Of a stretch of 64,000 nt of DNA, positions 36,635-46,490 are shown piece after piece. Every line of letters starts with the position of its first letter. Positions within the stretch are counted from its first letter, which is position 1. Source of the DNA: Litoreibacter halocynthiae (GTDB lineage Bacteria; Pseudomonadota; Alphaproteobacteria; Rhodobacterales; Rhodobacteraceae). Both the position numbers and the translations under genes were made by a program. Below the pieces are notes generated by a model. It did no database searches. It was not told where the DNA came from and worked only from the letters and a program-made list of their open reading frames with translations. The stretch covers positions 186,001-250,000 of the forward strand of contig NZ_SOBH01000002.1 of assembly GCF_004365635.1 (NCBI RefSeq), written 5' to 3'.

Positions 36635-37079
36635 GATTTGGCTGGCGCGGTTCGCAAAGCCGTGGATTGCAGGTTGGTTGAGCCTGTCTGCGGCCTGGCT
36701 GCTACATGAGATCGTAACTTTCGGATTCCAGTACGGCTTTCTGACACGAAAACGCGAAGTATTGTTCTTTCAATACCCCTCGGGTCTCGCGGAAATTGTC
36801 GTTGTCGCCCTTGTTATGTCGTGGGTAGCAGCAGTTCCTTTGGCCCTAGCCTGTCTCGTCCTAAGGCAGTCGCGGCCCCGGCTACCAGTGCTTGGTGTGA
36901 TTTGGCTCATCCTATGCATGTGGGGCTATTCAGCGACAGCCTCCGGATATAGAGAGCATTTCGGCGCAACTTGGCTTTGGCACGAGCCCTTTGTGGAACT
37001 GATGTGGTCCCCGTGGCTCACCCCGTTGGCCACGTTGCTCGGCCTGCTGCCCTTCCTCCGCATAATACGAAAACCCTAA
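36627..37079 (+). CDS. small hypothetical membrane protein (GTG start)
   Basis: 150 residues starting with GTG at 36627, inside the last codons of moaA (8 nt overlap). About four hydrophobic segments are seen (12-38, 57-82, 88-105, 130-146). The codon usage has more A/T third positions than moaA (for example ATA and TTT), hinting at a younger gene. No family recognised. Confidence 0.6.
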   Translation: MARIWLARFAKPWIAGWLSLSAAWLLHEIVTFGFQYGFLTRKREVLFFQYPSGLAEIVVVALVMSWVAAVPLALACLVLRQSRPRLPVLGVIWLILCMWGYSATASGYREHFGATWLWHEPFVELMWSPWLTPLATLLGLLPFLRIIRKP

Positions 37080-37146
37080 GCCCGCTGGTCAGCGCCGTCG
37101 TCTTGTGGCACTGGATATGGCACACATCAAAAGCCACCGGACTGAC

Positions 37147-37908
37147 ATGACCCTTTTCGAAATTCTGCTGCTCCTCTCTGCCGCCTTTGGCGCGGGCGTT
37201 CTGAACACAATTGCGGGTGGCGGCACGTTCCTGACCTTCCCCGCCCTTGTCTTCGTCGGCATCCCGCCTGTGGTCGCCAATGCGACCTCGACCGTGGCCG
37301 TGTTGCCCGGCTATCTGGGTGGCGCGCTCGGGTTTCGCAAAGAGGTCATGGAGTTCGACCGCAAGCAGTTGATCCGCCTGATCGGGATCGGGCTGCTTGG
37401 TGGCGCGGTTGGATCATTCCTGCTGCTTATCTCGTCGGACCGCGCGTTCTCGGCGCTTGTGCCGTTCTTGCTGTTGCTGGCCACGCTGGTATTCCTGTTC
37501 GGCGCGCGCATCCGTGCTTGGGCGGCCAGGCGGTCGCAATCGGTCACGCCGTTCGGCTTTGTCGGCATGTTCGCAGTGTCGACCTATGGCGGCTATTTCA
37601 ATGGCGGGCTCGGGATCATTCTGTTGGCGCTGTTCTCGCTGTGGGGGATGACGAATATCCACCAGATGAACGGGCTGAAAACCGCGATGAGCTTTATTCT
37701 ATCCATGATATCGGTCGCAATCTTCGCGGGTGCAGGGATTATCGAATGGCAAGCGGGCCTGATGATGATGGTCGCCTCCACCGCGGGGGGCTACGCGGGC
37801 GCGCCGATTTCCAAGGCGCTGCCAATGCCAGTCGTTCGCGCGATCGTCGCGACCGTTGGGTTTGTGATGAGCGCGGTCTTTTTCTACCGTGTTTTCATCG
37901 CCGGATAG
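37147..37908 (+). CDS. TSUP (TauE/SafE)-family membrane permease
   Basis: 253 residues from MTLFEILLLLSAAFGAGVLN (37147). Eight or nine helices, with the TSUP N-terminal signature NTIAGGGTFLTFPALVFVGI, VANATSTVAVLPGYLGG, and the second repeat YGGYFNGGLGIILLALFSLW followed by MNGLKTAMSFILS. The family exports or imports sulfite, sulfonates or related organic acids, so the substrate is not defined here. Single gene after the small membrane gene with 67 nt between. Confidence 0.9.
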   Translation: MTLFEILLLLSAAFGAGVLNTIAGGGTFLTFPALVFVGIPPVVANATSTVAVLPGYLGGALGFRKEVMEFDRKQLIRLIGIGLLGGAVGSFLLLISSDRAFSALVPFLLLLATLVFLFGARIRAWAARRSQSVTPFGFVGMFAVSTYGGYFNGGLGIILLALFSLWGMTNIHQMNGLKTAMSFILSMISVAIFAGAGIIEWQAGLMMMVASTAGGYAGAPISKALPMPVVRAIVATVGFVMSAVFFYRVFIAG

Positions 37909-38057
37909 CTCAGCGTTCCGCCAGCGTGAGTAAACCGTGTGGGCGGCGTGAATTACGCCTCCCCCCTATTTGCAGCACGAAAAATCCTCTCTAGGCAAAG
38001 ATTAAGGCACATCAATATTTCCGTGCCATTGATTTTGTTTTTATGGAGTTCTGTCTG

Positions 38058-38285
38058 ATGGACAGCCTTGGGTTTCTTGCATACGGCTTCGTGCTTTTGT
38101 CGGCATCGACCAATGACATTCGCTGGCTGCGCGCGGCGTTGTTCGGGTCCAACCTGCTATTCATAGCCTACGGGTTCGCGTTGGAGCTTATGCCGATCCT
38201 GTTGTTCAATCTGCTGCTTGGCGGCATCAACGGCTATCAGGCCTTCCGCGCATGGCGGCGGCCCGTCATGATCGTGCATCCGTAA
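38058..38285 (+). CDS. small membrane protein (YgjV/Popeye-like)
   Basis: 75 residues from MDSLGFLAYGFVLLSASTND (38058); an ATG 15 nt upstream is also in frame. Three short helices: LGFLAYGFVLL, WLRAALFGSNLLFIAYGFAL and PILLFNLLLGGINGYQAFR. The pattern resembles small bacterial YgjV/Popeye-type membrane proteins, a loose match. Ends with a basic tail. Confidence 0.6.
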   Translation: MDSLGFLAYGFVLLSASTNDIRWLRAALFGSNLLFIAYGFALELMPILLFNLLLGGINGYQAFRAWRRPVMIVHP

Positions 38286-38320
38286 GGAAAGGCAGGGATT
38301 AACTGCTCTGAGCCGGACGG

Positions 38321-38752
38321 TTAATTGCGGAAGGTCGCCTTGCCATAATTGACCTTCAAATCATCAATCTTGCGCGGAATGACCGCGCCTGTTGACTTGC
38401 AATTCGCCTTCGTTTTGCGCAAGGCCCCGACATTCTCGGCCTTCGCGAAGAAACTGAAATCCTTAAGAACCGTCTTCCCGTTCAACTTCACCGTGCCACC
38501 GCGCAAGCCGCGCATGATTGCTGAATTCAGCTGGATATTTGTCACAACGCCGACACCACACAGCGCCAGTTTTCCATCAATATTTTTAAGCGCCATGAAC
38601 GCGTCATAGCCTTTGGCCGTAGCTCCACTCCAACGCATATTGGCGGGCTGAAAATCCTTGTCCTGCGGCATGGTGAACACAGCTTGAGCCGAGGCCGGCA
38701 AAGCAAACAGGCCTACGGCAAACGCGACCGCGCAGAACTTAGTGGAAAACAT
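38321..38752 (-). CDS. exported hypothetical protein
   Basis: 143 residues from MFSTKFCAVAFAVGLFALPA (38752), a signal peptide with probable cleavage after SAQA. The mature protein is basic and strand-rich (NMRWSGATAKGYDAFMALKN, IQLNSAIMRGLRGGTVKLNG, KTVLKDFSFFAKAENVG) with two cysteines. I know no named domain. Codon use is more AT-rich than its neighbours. It lies alone, convergent with the gene at 38058. Confidence 0.65.
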   Translation of the reverse strand: MFSTKFCAVAFAVGLFALPASAQAVFTMPQDKDFQPANMRWSGATAKGYDAFMALKNIDGKLALCGVGVVTNIQLNSAIMRGLRGGTVKLNGKTVLKDFSFFAKAENVGALRKTKANCKSTGAVIPRKIDDLKVNYGKATFRN

Positions 38753-38812
38753 GAATTTATCCTTTGGAAAACTTAGGGTTAGAACAATCAATTAAAGCTC
38801 TCACCCTCGGCG

Positions 38813-39976
38813 TCAATCGGCGGTCAGGCGTTGCTCCACAATTTCTGCCCACCAACTGCATCCAGCCGGAATAGCCTCGTCGTTGAAGTTGTATTCGGGG
38901 TGGTGAACGCTGGCCGTGTCACCATTACCCACAAGGATATAGGCACCGGGGCGTTCTTCCAGCATGAAAGCGAAATCCTCGCCGCCCATGATCAAAGGCG
39001 CCTCCGCGCAATCACCCGAGACTTTGGCCGCGACCGAGGCCGCGAATTCGGTCTGCTCCTCATGGTTCACCATGACGGGATAGCCTTTGATGTAGTTTAC
39101 ATCTGCCGAGCCGCCAAAGGTCGTCGCGACACCTTGCGCGATTTCCGGCAGACGCATTTCGGCCATGTCGCGCATCTCTTTGGACATGGTGCGGACAGTA
39201 CCTTTCAGGGTGACCGTTTCGGGGATCACATTGAACGCTTTGCTCTCGGTCTCGAAGCTGGTGACAGAAACGACCATGTTGTGCACGGGATCTGCATTAC
39301 GCGACACGATTGTTTGCAGCGCCAACACCATGTGGGAGGCCATGACAGTCGTGTCGATTGTCTCTTGAGGCTTGGCTGCGTGCCCCCCCTTACCCTTCAC
39401 GGTAATCTCGAACTGGTCGGTCGCAGCAAAGAATGCGCCGGGACGGATCGCGAAGCTGCCGACAGGCCTGCCGGGCCAGTTGTGCATGCCGTAAACCTCG
39501 TCGATGGACCAGCGGTCCATCATCCCGTCTTCGCACATCTCGCGACCACCGCCGCCGCCTTCTTCGGCGGGTTGGAAGATCACCACGACCGTGCCATCAA
39601 AATTGCGCGTCTCGGACAGGTATTTCGCAGCGCCCAGCAGCATCGCCGTGTGGCCGTCATGCCCGCATGCATGCATCGCGCCGGGGGTCTTGGAGGCATA
39701 GTCCAACCCTGTCGCTTCGAGGATCGGCAGCGCATCCATGTCGGCACGCAGACCGATGGTTTTGCCGGAGCTGTTCGACTTGCCTTTTATCACTCCGACG
39801 ACACCCGTTCGCCCGATGCCCTCGACGACCTCGTCACAGCCAAACGCGCGGAGCTTCTCGGCCACAAGGGCGGAGGTCCGGTGGGTTTCAAACAGGATTT
39901 CAGGATTCTCGTGAATGTCACGACGCCATTCGGTGATCTCTGGCAGAAGTTCGGCGAAACGGTTTTTGACGGGCAT
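38813..39976 (-). CDS. M20-family amidohydrolase (hippurate hydrolase/HipO-like)
   Basis: 387 residues. The metal ligand regions MHACGHDGHTAMLLGAA and the Glu pair in FQPAEEGGGGGREMCEDGM are intact; APLIMGGEDFAFMLEERPGA is at the C-terminus. The dimerisation lid domain occupies about residues 185-290. Family members release amino acids from N-acyl derivatives. GGGAGTGTC lies upstream of the ATG. Substrate not defined; downstream context gives no clue. Confidence 0.9.
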   Translation of the reverse strand: MPVKNRFAELLPEITEWRRDIHENPEILFETHRTSALVAEKLRAFGCDEVVEGIGRTGVVGVIKGKSNSSGKTIGLRADMDALPILEATGLDYASKTPGAMHACGHDGHTAMLLGAAKYLSETRNFDGTVVVIFQPAEEGGGGGREMCEDGMMDRWSIDEVYGMHNWPGRPVGSFAIRPGAFFAATDQFEITVKGKGGHAAKPQETIDTTVMASHMVLALQTIVSRNADPVHNMVVSVTSFETESKAFNVIPETVTLKGTVRTMSKEMRDMAEMRLPEIAQGVATTFGGSADVNYIKGYPVMVNHEEQTEFAASVAAKVSGDCAEAPLIMGGEDFAFMLEERPGAYILVGNGDTASVHHPEYNFNDEAIPAGCSWWAEIVEQRLTAD

Positions 39977-40046
39977 GGGAGTGTCTCCTGATTGGACTCA
40001 CTTGCCAGACTGCCTGCCTTGTTCCGCCCCTGCAAGTCACGTTCGC

Positions 40047-40553
40047 CTAGTTGCGGGCAGGCACGTTGCCCCAAGAAACGTCTTCGAGCAGCAGGTCATC
40101 AACGGCATCACCGTGCAGAACGGATACATCGCCTGTGGTCTCCAGTATCACCGCACGCACCTTCGACAAATCCAGTGCGTTGGCTTCCCGTAACTTGCCG
40201 ATCAGCTCCGCGCGGGTGACACGGGTTCGTTCAAGATTGGCCTCCAGTATTTCCCCGTCATACATCAGGAACACCGGCGGGTTATCGAGCGCGTCGCCCC
40301 AGTCGAAGCGCTCTCGCAGACGCGCAAGCGCGTGGCGCAGCGCGAACAGGAACACCAGCGCCACAGGACCGATCCAAACGGGCGTCGAGGTGCTGGTCAT
40401 GATAAAGGCGAGGATCGACCCTATCGCCACCGTCAACGCAAAGTCGAAACCTGCCATCTTCGAGAATGACCGCAAGCCATTGATCCGAACCAGTGCGACG
40501 ATCACTACGATAGATATTGCCGCGCGCATCAACAGTTCCAGCGTCATGCTCAT
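40047..40553 (-). CDS. DUF421 (YetF-like) membrane protein
   Basis: 168 residues from MSMTLELLMRAAISIVVIVA (40553), which overlaps the DUF998 gene stop by 4 nt. Three N-terminal helices, then a cytoplasmic domain starting at RERFDWGDALDNPPVFLMYD and containing RVTRAELIGKLREANALDLS and KVRAVILETTGDVSVLHGD. This is the YetF/DUF421 pattern (membrane helices plus alpha/beta domain). Biological role is not known. Confidence 0.88.
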   Translation of the reverse strand: MSMTLELLMRAAISIVVIVALVRINGLRSFSKMAGFDFALTVAIGSILAFIMTSTSTPVWIGPVALVFLFALRHALARLRERFDWGDALDNPPVFLMYDGEILEANLERTRVTRAELIGKLREANALDLSKVRAVILETTGDVSVLHGDAVDDLLLEDVSWGNVPARN

Positions 40554-41188
40554 GACTTCTCTCCCCGCGCCTGTCGGGCTCTTTGAATGAATATGACCGA
40601 CAAGAGTATGACAAAGGCGCAAGCGATACCGCCCAATGCGCGTTCATAAAGTCCGTCTATTCCCGTTGGCAAAAAGAAGAACACCGGCGCCGCCACCGCC
40701 CAAAGCCCCGCAAGAACGAAGCACGCAACCTTCGCCCATGAGGCGTGGCACCCTGCCCCTGACGCCATACCCAGCGGGGCAAGTAGGAAAAAGATACCCA
40801 ACCCGTAAACAAGATAGATATGGATCACCACGCCATCGCTGTCGCCATCACCGTATTCGTTGCGCGCACCGACGATGATGACCGACGCGGCAAGGGCGGC
40901 GAGGCTCAGGATGCCGACGGACCAGCCGACATTGCCCAAGTGAGCATGGGACGCCGCAAGCGCCGTCGCCATCAGTCCAATGGCAAATCCGTACAGGCCG
41001 ACATCCATAATGATCTCGCCCTCACCCGCCGCCAAGTCAGAGATGGTATCAGCAACCCAGTTATGATTTGGAACGAAATAAGGACCGATAAGGGTTGCGG
41101 AGATTAGCGAGACGCAACCCAGCAGGCCCAAAACGCCAAGGCAGAAGAGGAGATGGGGGCGCTCGGTGCCGTATTTCTGCTTGTCCAT
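40550..41188 (-). CDS. DUF998 integral membrane protein
   Basis: 212 residues from MDKQKYGTERPHLLFCLGVL (41188). Six to seven hydrophobic helices; the DUF998 signature PYFVPNHNWVADTISDLAAG is at about residues 37-56, and YGDGDSDGVVIHIYLVYGLG sits in the middle. No enzyme activity is established for the family. It overlaps the DUF421 gene by 4 nt and is likely cotranscribed with it. Confidence 0.85.
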   Translation of the reverse strand: MDKQKYGTERPHLLFCLGVLGLLGCVSLISATLIGPYFVPNHNWVADTISDLAAGEGEIIMDVGLYGFAIGLMATALAASHAHLGNVGWSVGILSLAALAASVIIVGARNEYGDGDSDGVVIHIYLVYGLGIFFLLAPLGMASGAGCHASWAKVACFVLAGLWAVAAPVFFFLPTGIDGLYERALGGIACAFVILLSVIFIQRARQARGEKS

Positions 41189-41255
41189 CACACCACCTCG
41201 CATTTTCGGTTGTTAGGTCAACGTCGTTGCGGGCGGTTTGGTTGCAAAGATGCGT

Positions 41256-42407
41256 TCAGCTTGCCAGATGATCTACCAATTTTGCCATGAACACCTTCCC
41301 CGCCTCAAACTGCGAGACTTCAAGAAACTCGTTGGGCTGGTGGGCTTGGGCAATATCGCCGGGGCCGCAGATGATGGCAGAGTAGTCTTTTTCCTGAAAC
41401 TGACCCGCCTCGGTGCCGTAGCTGACCACGTGGGAGGCGTTGTCACCTGTAAGCTGGCGCACCAGTCGTTCGGCTTCGCCGTCCTGTTCGGGCTGCAGCG
41501 GCGGCACATGAAACCGTTGGGTGATCTCGATTCGGGTTTCGGGAACCACCGCTTGCATCAAGGCTTCGACCTCGGCCACGCGGGCGAACAGCGCGTCACG
41601 ATAGGTGTTAATGTCGTCACCGGGGACCAAGCGAAAGTCGATGCCAAACTCGCAATCCTTGGCGGTGATGTTATGCGCGGTCCCGCCCCAGATTTTACCG
41701 GTGTGCAGGGTGGTAAACGGCGGATCAAACTGTGCGGCAAGCGCGGACGGGGTGGCCGCGATATTGGCGTCGTTGATCTGATTGGCCCATTCGATCAGCT
41801 TCACACCATACATGATGGCGTTGACACCCGTATGCAGCAGGGAGGAATGGACCTCGAATCCGTGCACATGAATCCACCAACCATAACCGCCCTTGTGGCC
41901 GGAGACGGCCTTCATCATCGACGGCTCCCCCACTACCACGGCACCCGCGGCAGGCAAATGCTTGCGCATCTCTGCGATCATCGGCGGCGCCCCAAGACAG
42001 CCCACCTCCTCGTCATAGCTGAGCGCGATTTGCAAAGGTCGCTTGACCCCGCGCTTCAGGGCCAACGGGACGGCGGCCAAGGCCAGCGCATCAAACCCCT
42101 TCATATCGCAGGTCCCGCGCCCGTAGAGCTTGCCGTCTTTTTGGACCACGGTGAATGGGTCGGTGTCCCATGCCTGCCCTTCGACGGGGACCACATCAGT
42201 ATGGCCTGACAGCACAACGCCACCCTCTACGTCGGGGCCGACATTGGCGTAGAGCGACGCTTTGTTCCCCTCGTCATTATAGACGCGGGTGGCCGAGACA
42301 CCGTGACCCTTCAGATAATCCTCCACCCAGTCGATCAGATCCAGATTGCTGATATTGCTGACGGTTTGAAATGACACCAGTTTGTCTAGAATGGCGCGTG
42401 CGTCCAT
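41256..42407 (-). CDS. argE: acetylornithine deacetylase-like M20 peptidase
   Basis: 383 residues from MDARAILDKLVSFQTVSNIS (42407). It hydrolyses N-acetylornithine or similar N-acyl amino acids. Metal-binding motifs are present: VLSGHTDVVPVEGQAWD, LYGRGTCDMKGFDALALA, and LSYDEEVGCLGAP; a lid domain spans residues ~180-290. ArgE is favoured by length and SGHTDVVPVEG, but DapE or other M20 family members cannot be excluded. Divergent from the opp genes across 207 nt. Confidence 0.82.
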   Translation of the reverse strand: MDARAILDKLVSFQTVSNISNLDLIDWVEDYLKGHGVSATRVYNDEGNKASLYANVGPDVEGGVVLSGHTDVVPVEGQAWDTDPFTVVQKDGKLYGRGTCDMKGFDALALAAVPLALKRGVKRPLQIALSYDEEVGCLGAPPMIAEMRKHLPAAGAVVVGEPSMMKAVSGHKGGYGWWIHVHGFEVHSSLLHTGVNAIMYGVKLIEWANQINDANIAATPSALAAQFDPPFTTLHTGKIWGGTAHNITAKDCEFGIDFRLVPGDDINTYRDALFARVAEVEALMQAVVPETRIEITQRFHVPPLQPEQDGEAERLVRQLTGDNASHVVSYGTEAGQFQEKDYSAIICGPGDIAQAHQPNEFLEVSQFEAGKVFMAKLVDHLAS

Positions 42408-42557
42408 GAGGGCGTCCTTTGCTGAGCGAGGGTTTACCGGAGGGAGGTTGATCCTCACGCGGCAAAGCGTCAAGGCCCGCGCTCAAGATTTCGACATCGA
42501 CGGCGGAGGCGCGCGCGTCCCAGAAAAACCGTTGCCAGACGAAATTCTGGTGTTAAC

Positions 42558-42575
42558 CTCAACCCTTGAGTTGAG
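42558..42575. promoter_or_regulatory. inverted repeat in the argE/opp intergenic region
   Basis: CTCAAC (42558-42563) and GTTGAG (42570-42575) with a 6-nt centre lie 40-57 nt upstream of the first opp ATG (42615). I see no clear -35/-10 pair beside it. A weak candidate operator. Confidence 0.3.
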
Positions 42576-42614
42576 CATTGGAGCCTACCGGTGCCGCTTC
42601 ACAGGGGGAAATGA

Positions 42615-43631
42615 ATGCCAGACGGGCCCGCGCCAGTCCAAGAACCCGTGCTTGATGTACGGAGCCTTAAGACCGTTTTCAAAACTCGCTCCGGTGAGGT
42701 TCACGCCGTAAATGACGTCAGCTTCAACGTGCGCCCCGGTGAGTTGCTGGGTGTTGTGGGCGAAAGCGGATCTGGGAAGTCGGTGACGATGATGTCGCTG
42801 ATCGGGCTGCTTCCCTCGCCCCCGGCAGATATTCGCGGCGGTCAGGTACTGTTTGACGGCAATGACCTGCTCGCCACCGATGCCGAGACCTTGCGCAAGG
42901 TGCGCGGCGGACGAATCGGCTTCGTGTTTCAGGACCCGATGACCTCGCTCAATCCGGTGTTTAATGTGGGCTTCCAGATCATGGAACCATTGCGCAGACA
43001 TATGGGCATGACGAAAGCACAGGCGCGCATTCGGGCCTGCGAATTGCTGGAACTCGTCGGCATTCCGGACGCATCGCGCCGCCTGAAAGACTATCCGCAC
43101 CAGTTTTCCGGCGGGATGCGCCAGCGGGTGATGATCGCGATTGCGCTGGCGTGTGATCCGAAAGTCCTGATCGCGGACGAGCCGACGACCGCGCTGGACG
43201 TAACCATTCAGGCGCAGATCATCGAGTTGGTCAAAGACCTGCGCGAGAAGTTGGGCATGGCGATTATCTGGATCACCCATGACCTTGGCGTCATCGCGGG
43301 CATCGCCGACCGCGTCATGGTGATGTATGCGGGCCAAGTGGTTGAACAGGCCCCGACGCGGGAGCTGTTTGGCAACCCGCAACACCCCTATACCCGTGCG
43401 CTTCTGGATACGATCCCTACCGTGCGCGGCGCACGTCCCGAGAAACTGAACGTGATCCAGGGCCAGCCGCCCATTCTGGGTGCGGCCCCGAGCGCCTGCC
43501 CCTTCCGCGAGCGTTGCGCATACCGCTTCGAGCGCTGCAACCGCGAAAATCCTGTGCGCATCCCCGCAGGCCCCGGCCATGACGCGGCGTGCTTCTACGA
43601 TTTCAATACCGGAGGACCACGCGGTGCTTGA
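42615..43631 (+). CDS. oligopeptide/dipeptide ABC transporter, ATP-binding protein (OppD/DppD type)
   Basis: 338 residues from [20 protein letters not shown], with GGGGGAA before the ATG. Walker [14 protein letters not shown]-loop [13 protein letters not shown], signature [11 protein letters not shown], and Walker [14 protein letters not shown] are in order. The C-terminal oligopeptide-transporter extension has the Cys cluster [14 protein letters not shown], thought to bind an iron-sulfur centre. It is the first gene of a five-gene peptide importer. It overlaps the next ATPase gene by 8 nt. Confidence 0.95.
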   Translation: MPDGPAPVQEPVLDVRSLKTVFKTRSGEVHAVNDVSFNVRPGELLGVVGESGSGKSVTMMSLIGLLPSPPADIRGGQVLFDGNDLLATDAETLRKVRGGRIGFVFQDPMTSLNPVFNVGFQIMEPLRRHMGMTKAQARIRACELLELVGIPDASRRLKDYPHQFSGGMRQRVMIAIALACDPKVLIADEPTTALDVTIQAQIIELVKDLREKLGMAIIWITHDLGVIAGIADRVMVMYAGQVVEQAPTRELFGNPQHPYTRALLDTIPTVRGARPEKLNVIQGQPPILGAAPSACPFRERCAYRFERCNRENPVRIPAGPGHDAACFYDFNTGGPRGA

Positions 43632-44619
43632 CGAGCCGAAGCAACCTCTTGTCCGCGTCGACAATTTAAAGATGCACTTCCCGATCTTCGGCGGGCTGCT
43701 GCGTAGGCGTATTGGTCAAGTGAAGGCCGTCGACGGGATTTCCTTTGATATTATCGAAGGCGAAACTCTTGGCTTGGTTGGCGAATCCGGATGTGGAAAA
43801 TCCACGGTGGGCCGCTCGGTGCTGCGGCTTTATGAAGTGACTGACGGCACGGTGACCATCGACGGGCGCGACATTGCCCACGCCCCACCAGAAGAGCTGC
43901 GCCAGATGCGCACCCAGATGCAGATGATCTTCCAAGACCCGCAAGCCTCGCTGAACCCGCGCATGAAGGTCTCCGAGATTATTGCGGAGCCGCTGCGCGA
44001 GCATCACGCTGGTACCGCCGCAGAGCGCCGCCAACGAGTGCTGGAACTGATGGATCAGGTAGGCTTGAACCGCGACTTCGCCAACCGCTATCCGCACGAG
44101 TTTTCCGGCGGCCAGCGCCAGCGGATCGGCATCGCCCGCGCGCTTGCGCTGAACCCGAAATTCATCGTGTGCGACGAGCCGATTGCCGCATTGGACGTGT
44201 CCATTCAGGCGCAGGTAGTCAACCTGCTGGAGGAGCTGCAAAACGAGCTGGGGCTGACCTATCTGTTCATCTCCCATGATCTGTCGATGGTGCGCCACAT
44301 CGCCGACCGCGTGGCGGTCATGTATCTGGGCCGCATTGTCGAGTTGGCCCCACGCGACGCGCTGTATGACGACCCGCTGCACCCGTATACCAAGGCTTTG
44401 CTCAGTGCAGTGCCGGAGCCGGACCCTGCGATTGAAGAGAAGGTTGAACGGATCATACTGACAGGTGATGTCCCGTCGCCCTCGAACCCGCCGCAGGGCT
44501 GCAACTTCTGCACCCGCTGCCCCGCGGTCATGGACATTTGCAAACGCGACGAGCCGGAGTTCCGAGAGGTCCAACCGAGCCGTTTCGTCGCCTGCCACCA
44601 CTTTAACGATATCACATAG
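43624..44619 (+). CDS. oligopeptide/dipeptide ABC transporter, ATP-binding protein (OppF/DppF type)
   Basis: 331 residues from a GTG start ([20 protein letters not shown]) at 43624, inside the end of the first ATPase gene. Walker [14 protein letters not shown], signature [12 protein letters not shown] and Walker [14 protein letters not shown] are intact. The C-terminal Cys group [14 protein letters not shown] is present. It pairs with the OppD-type protein to drive import. The earlier reading at 43480 is in another gene and is rejected. Confidence 0.95.
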   Translation: MLDEPKQPLVRVDNLKMHFPIFGGLLRRRIGQVKAVDGISFDIIEGETLGLVGESGCGKSTVGRSVLRLYEVTDGTVTIDGRDIAHAPPEELRQMRTQMQMIFQDPQASLNPRMKVSEIIAEPLREHHAGTAAERRQRVLELMDQVGLNRDFANRYPHEFSGGQRQRIGIARALALNPKFIVCDEPIAALDVSIQAQVVNLLEELQNELGLTYLFISHDLSMVRHIADRVAVMYLGRIVELAPRDALYDDPLHPYTKALLSAVPEPDPAIEEKVERIILTGDVPSPSNPPQGCNFCTRCPAVMDICKRDEPEFREVQPSRFVACHHFNDIT

Positions 44620-44674
44620 AGCGTTGTAAAGACGCCAAAAGAGGCTCCATGAGCACCCAACAAGGAGAAATATC

Positions 44675-46390
44675 ATGAAACTCAAGACAGCCCTGATGGG
44701 CGCCGCAGCATCGCTGGCCGTTGTGCCGATGGCGATGGCAGACGGCCACGAAGGAGAGCGCGGCCGCGACGGCCAGCTCAACATCATCTATTGGCAAGCC
44801 CCCTCCACGTTGAACCCGTATCTGTCGGGCGGCACAAAAGAGGTCGAGAGCGCTTCGCTCGTCCTCGAAAGCCTCGCCCGCTTCGACAACACCGGCGCCC
44901 TGATCCCGTCGCTGGCGGAAAGCATCCCGACCATCGAGAATGGCGGCATTTCCGAAGATCTGAAGACGATCACATGGAAGCTGAAAGATGGCGTGATGTG
45001 GTCCGATGGCTCTCCGGTCACTTCGGAAGACGCGATCTTCTCGTGGAAATACTGCACCGACGAGAATTCCGGCTGCGCGCAAGCCAGCTATTTCGATGGC
45101 GTGGAAAACATGGAAGCAGTGGATGCGCAGACGGTGAAGATCACCTTCAATGCGCCCAAGCCGTTCCCTTATACCGCGTTGGTCGGCGCTGAAAGTCCGG
45201 TCATTCAAGCCGCGCAATTCGCCGAATGCCTTGGCGCACGCGCACCGGAATGCACGGATGCCAACTTCGGCCCTATCGGCACTGGACCGTTCAAGGTGGA
45301 CGAATTCAAACCGAATGACGTGATCCAGTTCTCGGCCAACGAGAACTACCGCGAGGCTGGCAAACCTGCGTTTGCGACTGTTCTGTTCAAAGGCGGCGGC
45401 GACGCGGCAGCGGCAGCCCGTTCCGTGCTGGAAACCGGCGAGTTCGACTACGCCTGGAACCTGCAAATCGACCCGAACCTGTTGGCCAACATGGAATCGC
45501 AAGGAAAGGGTAAAGTGGTTACCGCGTTCGGCACCTCGGTTGAGCGTATCCACGTGAACCAGACCAACCCCGATCCGGCGCTTGGTGACGAACGCGGGAC
45601 CGTCGCACATCCGCACCCGTTCCTGACCGATCCGGCAATCGGCAAGGCCTTGTCCATGGCGATTGACCGCGAATTGCTGGTCGAAGTCGGCTATGGCGCG
45701 GGCGGTCAGGTGACCTGCAACGTGCTCCCCGCACCGGAGGTTTACGCCTCCACCGCAAACGATGCCTGCAAGACGCAGGACATTGAAGGCGCGAAGAAGG
45801 TGTTGGCCGATGCAGGCTGGACCGCTGGCGGTGACGGCATTCTGACAAAGGATGGCAACCGGCTGAGCATCCTCTACCAGACCTCCACCAACGCTGTGCG
45901 TCAGGACGCGCAGGCGCTGATCAAGCAGTGGTGGAACGAGCTGGGTGTCGAGGTCGAGTTGCGCAACATCGACGGGTCGGTGTTCTTCGGCGGCGATCCA
46001 TCTTCGCCTGACACGTTCCAGAAGTTCTTCGCAGATGTCGAGATGTACACGAACAACTTCGCAGGCGTGGACCCGGAAGCCTACATGGCCAACTGGCGCT
46101 GTTCCGAGATCCCTTCGCCCGAGACCCAGTGGCAGGGGGCCAACATGCAGCGCTTCTGTAGCGAAGAGTATGACGCCCTTGTAGACGAGCTGGCGACGAC
46201 TGCAGGGATTGATGCCCGTGCGGTAATTGTAAAACAGCTGAACGATATGCTGATGCAAAGCTACTCGATCATTCCACTGGTTCACCGTGGCGGTGTATCG
46301 GCTCATGCCAATACATTGGCCGGTGTCAAAATCACCGACTGGGATTCGGAGATGTGGAACATCGCTGACTGGTATCGCACCGGAAACTAA
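44675..46390 (+). CDS. peptide ABC transporter substrate-binding protein
   Basis: 571 residues with signal peptide MKLKTALMGAAASLAVVPMA (cleavage after AMA), AAGGAGAAA upstream of the ATG. SBP_bac_5 family: LNIIYWQAPSTLNPYLSGG at the start of the mature chain, ITWKLKDGVMWSDGSPVTSE, and GTGPFKVDEFKPNDVIQF. It binds extracellular peptides or similar ligands in the periplasm. Strong stem-loops follow its stop (46396-46453), which may stabilise its mRNA relative to the permease genes. Confidence 0.95.
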   Translation: MKLKTALMGAAASLAVVPMAMADGHEGERGRDGQLNIIYWQAPSTLNPYLSGGTKEVESASLVLESLARFDNTGALIPSLAESIPTIENGGISEDLKTITWKLKDGVMWSDGSPVTSEDAIFSWKYCTDENSGCAQASYFDGVENMEAVDAQTVKITFNAPKPFPYTALVGAESPVIQAAQFAECLGARAPECTDANFGPIGTGPFKVDEFKPNDVIQFSANENYREAGKPAFATVLFKGGGDAAAAARSVLETGEFDYAWNLQIDPNLLANMESQGKGKVVTAFGTSVERIHVNQTNPDPALGDERGTVAHPHPFLTDPAIGKALSMAIDRELLVEVGYGAGGQVTCNVLPAPEVYASTANDACKTQDIEGAKKVLADAGWTAGGDGILTKDGNRLSILYQTSTNAVRQDAQALIKQWWNELGVEVELRNIDGSVFFGGDPSSPDTFQKFFADVEMYTNNFAGVDPEAYMANWRCSEIPSPETQWQGANMQRFCSEEYDALVDELATTAGIDARAVIVKQLNDMLMQSYSIIPLVHRGGVSAHANTLAGVKITDWDSEMWNIADWYRTGN

Positions 46391-46395
46391 TCTGC

Positions 46396-46453
46396 GGGCG
46401 GGCACACAGTCCGCCCCACGCAAAACTGCAAGATGCGCCACACGGCGCGTCTT
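46396..46453 (+). promoter_or_regulatory. two stem-loops between binding-protein and permease genes
   Basis: Stem 1: GGGCGG (46396-46401) with CCGCCC (46411-46416). Stem 2: AAGATGCGCC (46430-46439) with GGCGCGTCTT (46444-46453), a 10-bp stem with one G-U pair and an ACAC loop. No U-run follows, so these look like mRNA-stabilising or partial-attenuation structures, as often seen after binding-protein genes. Confidence 0.5.
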
Positions 46454-46490
46454 GCTCCCCCGCTAGAGACCTGAACCGAGGCACTCCGAT

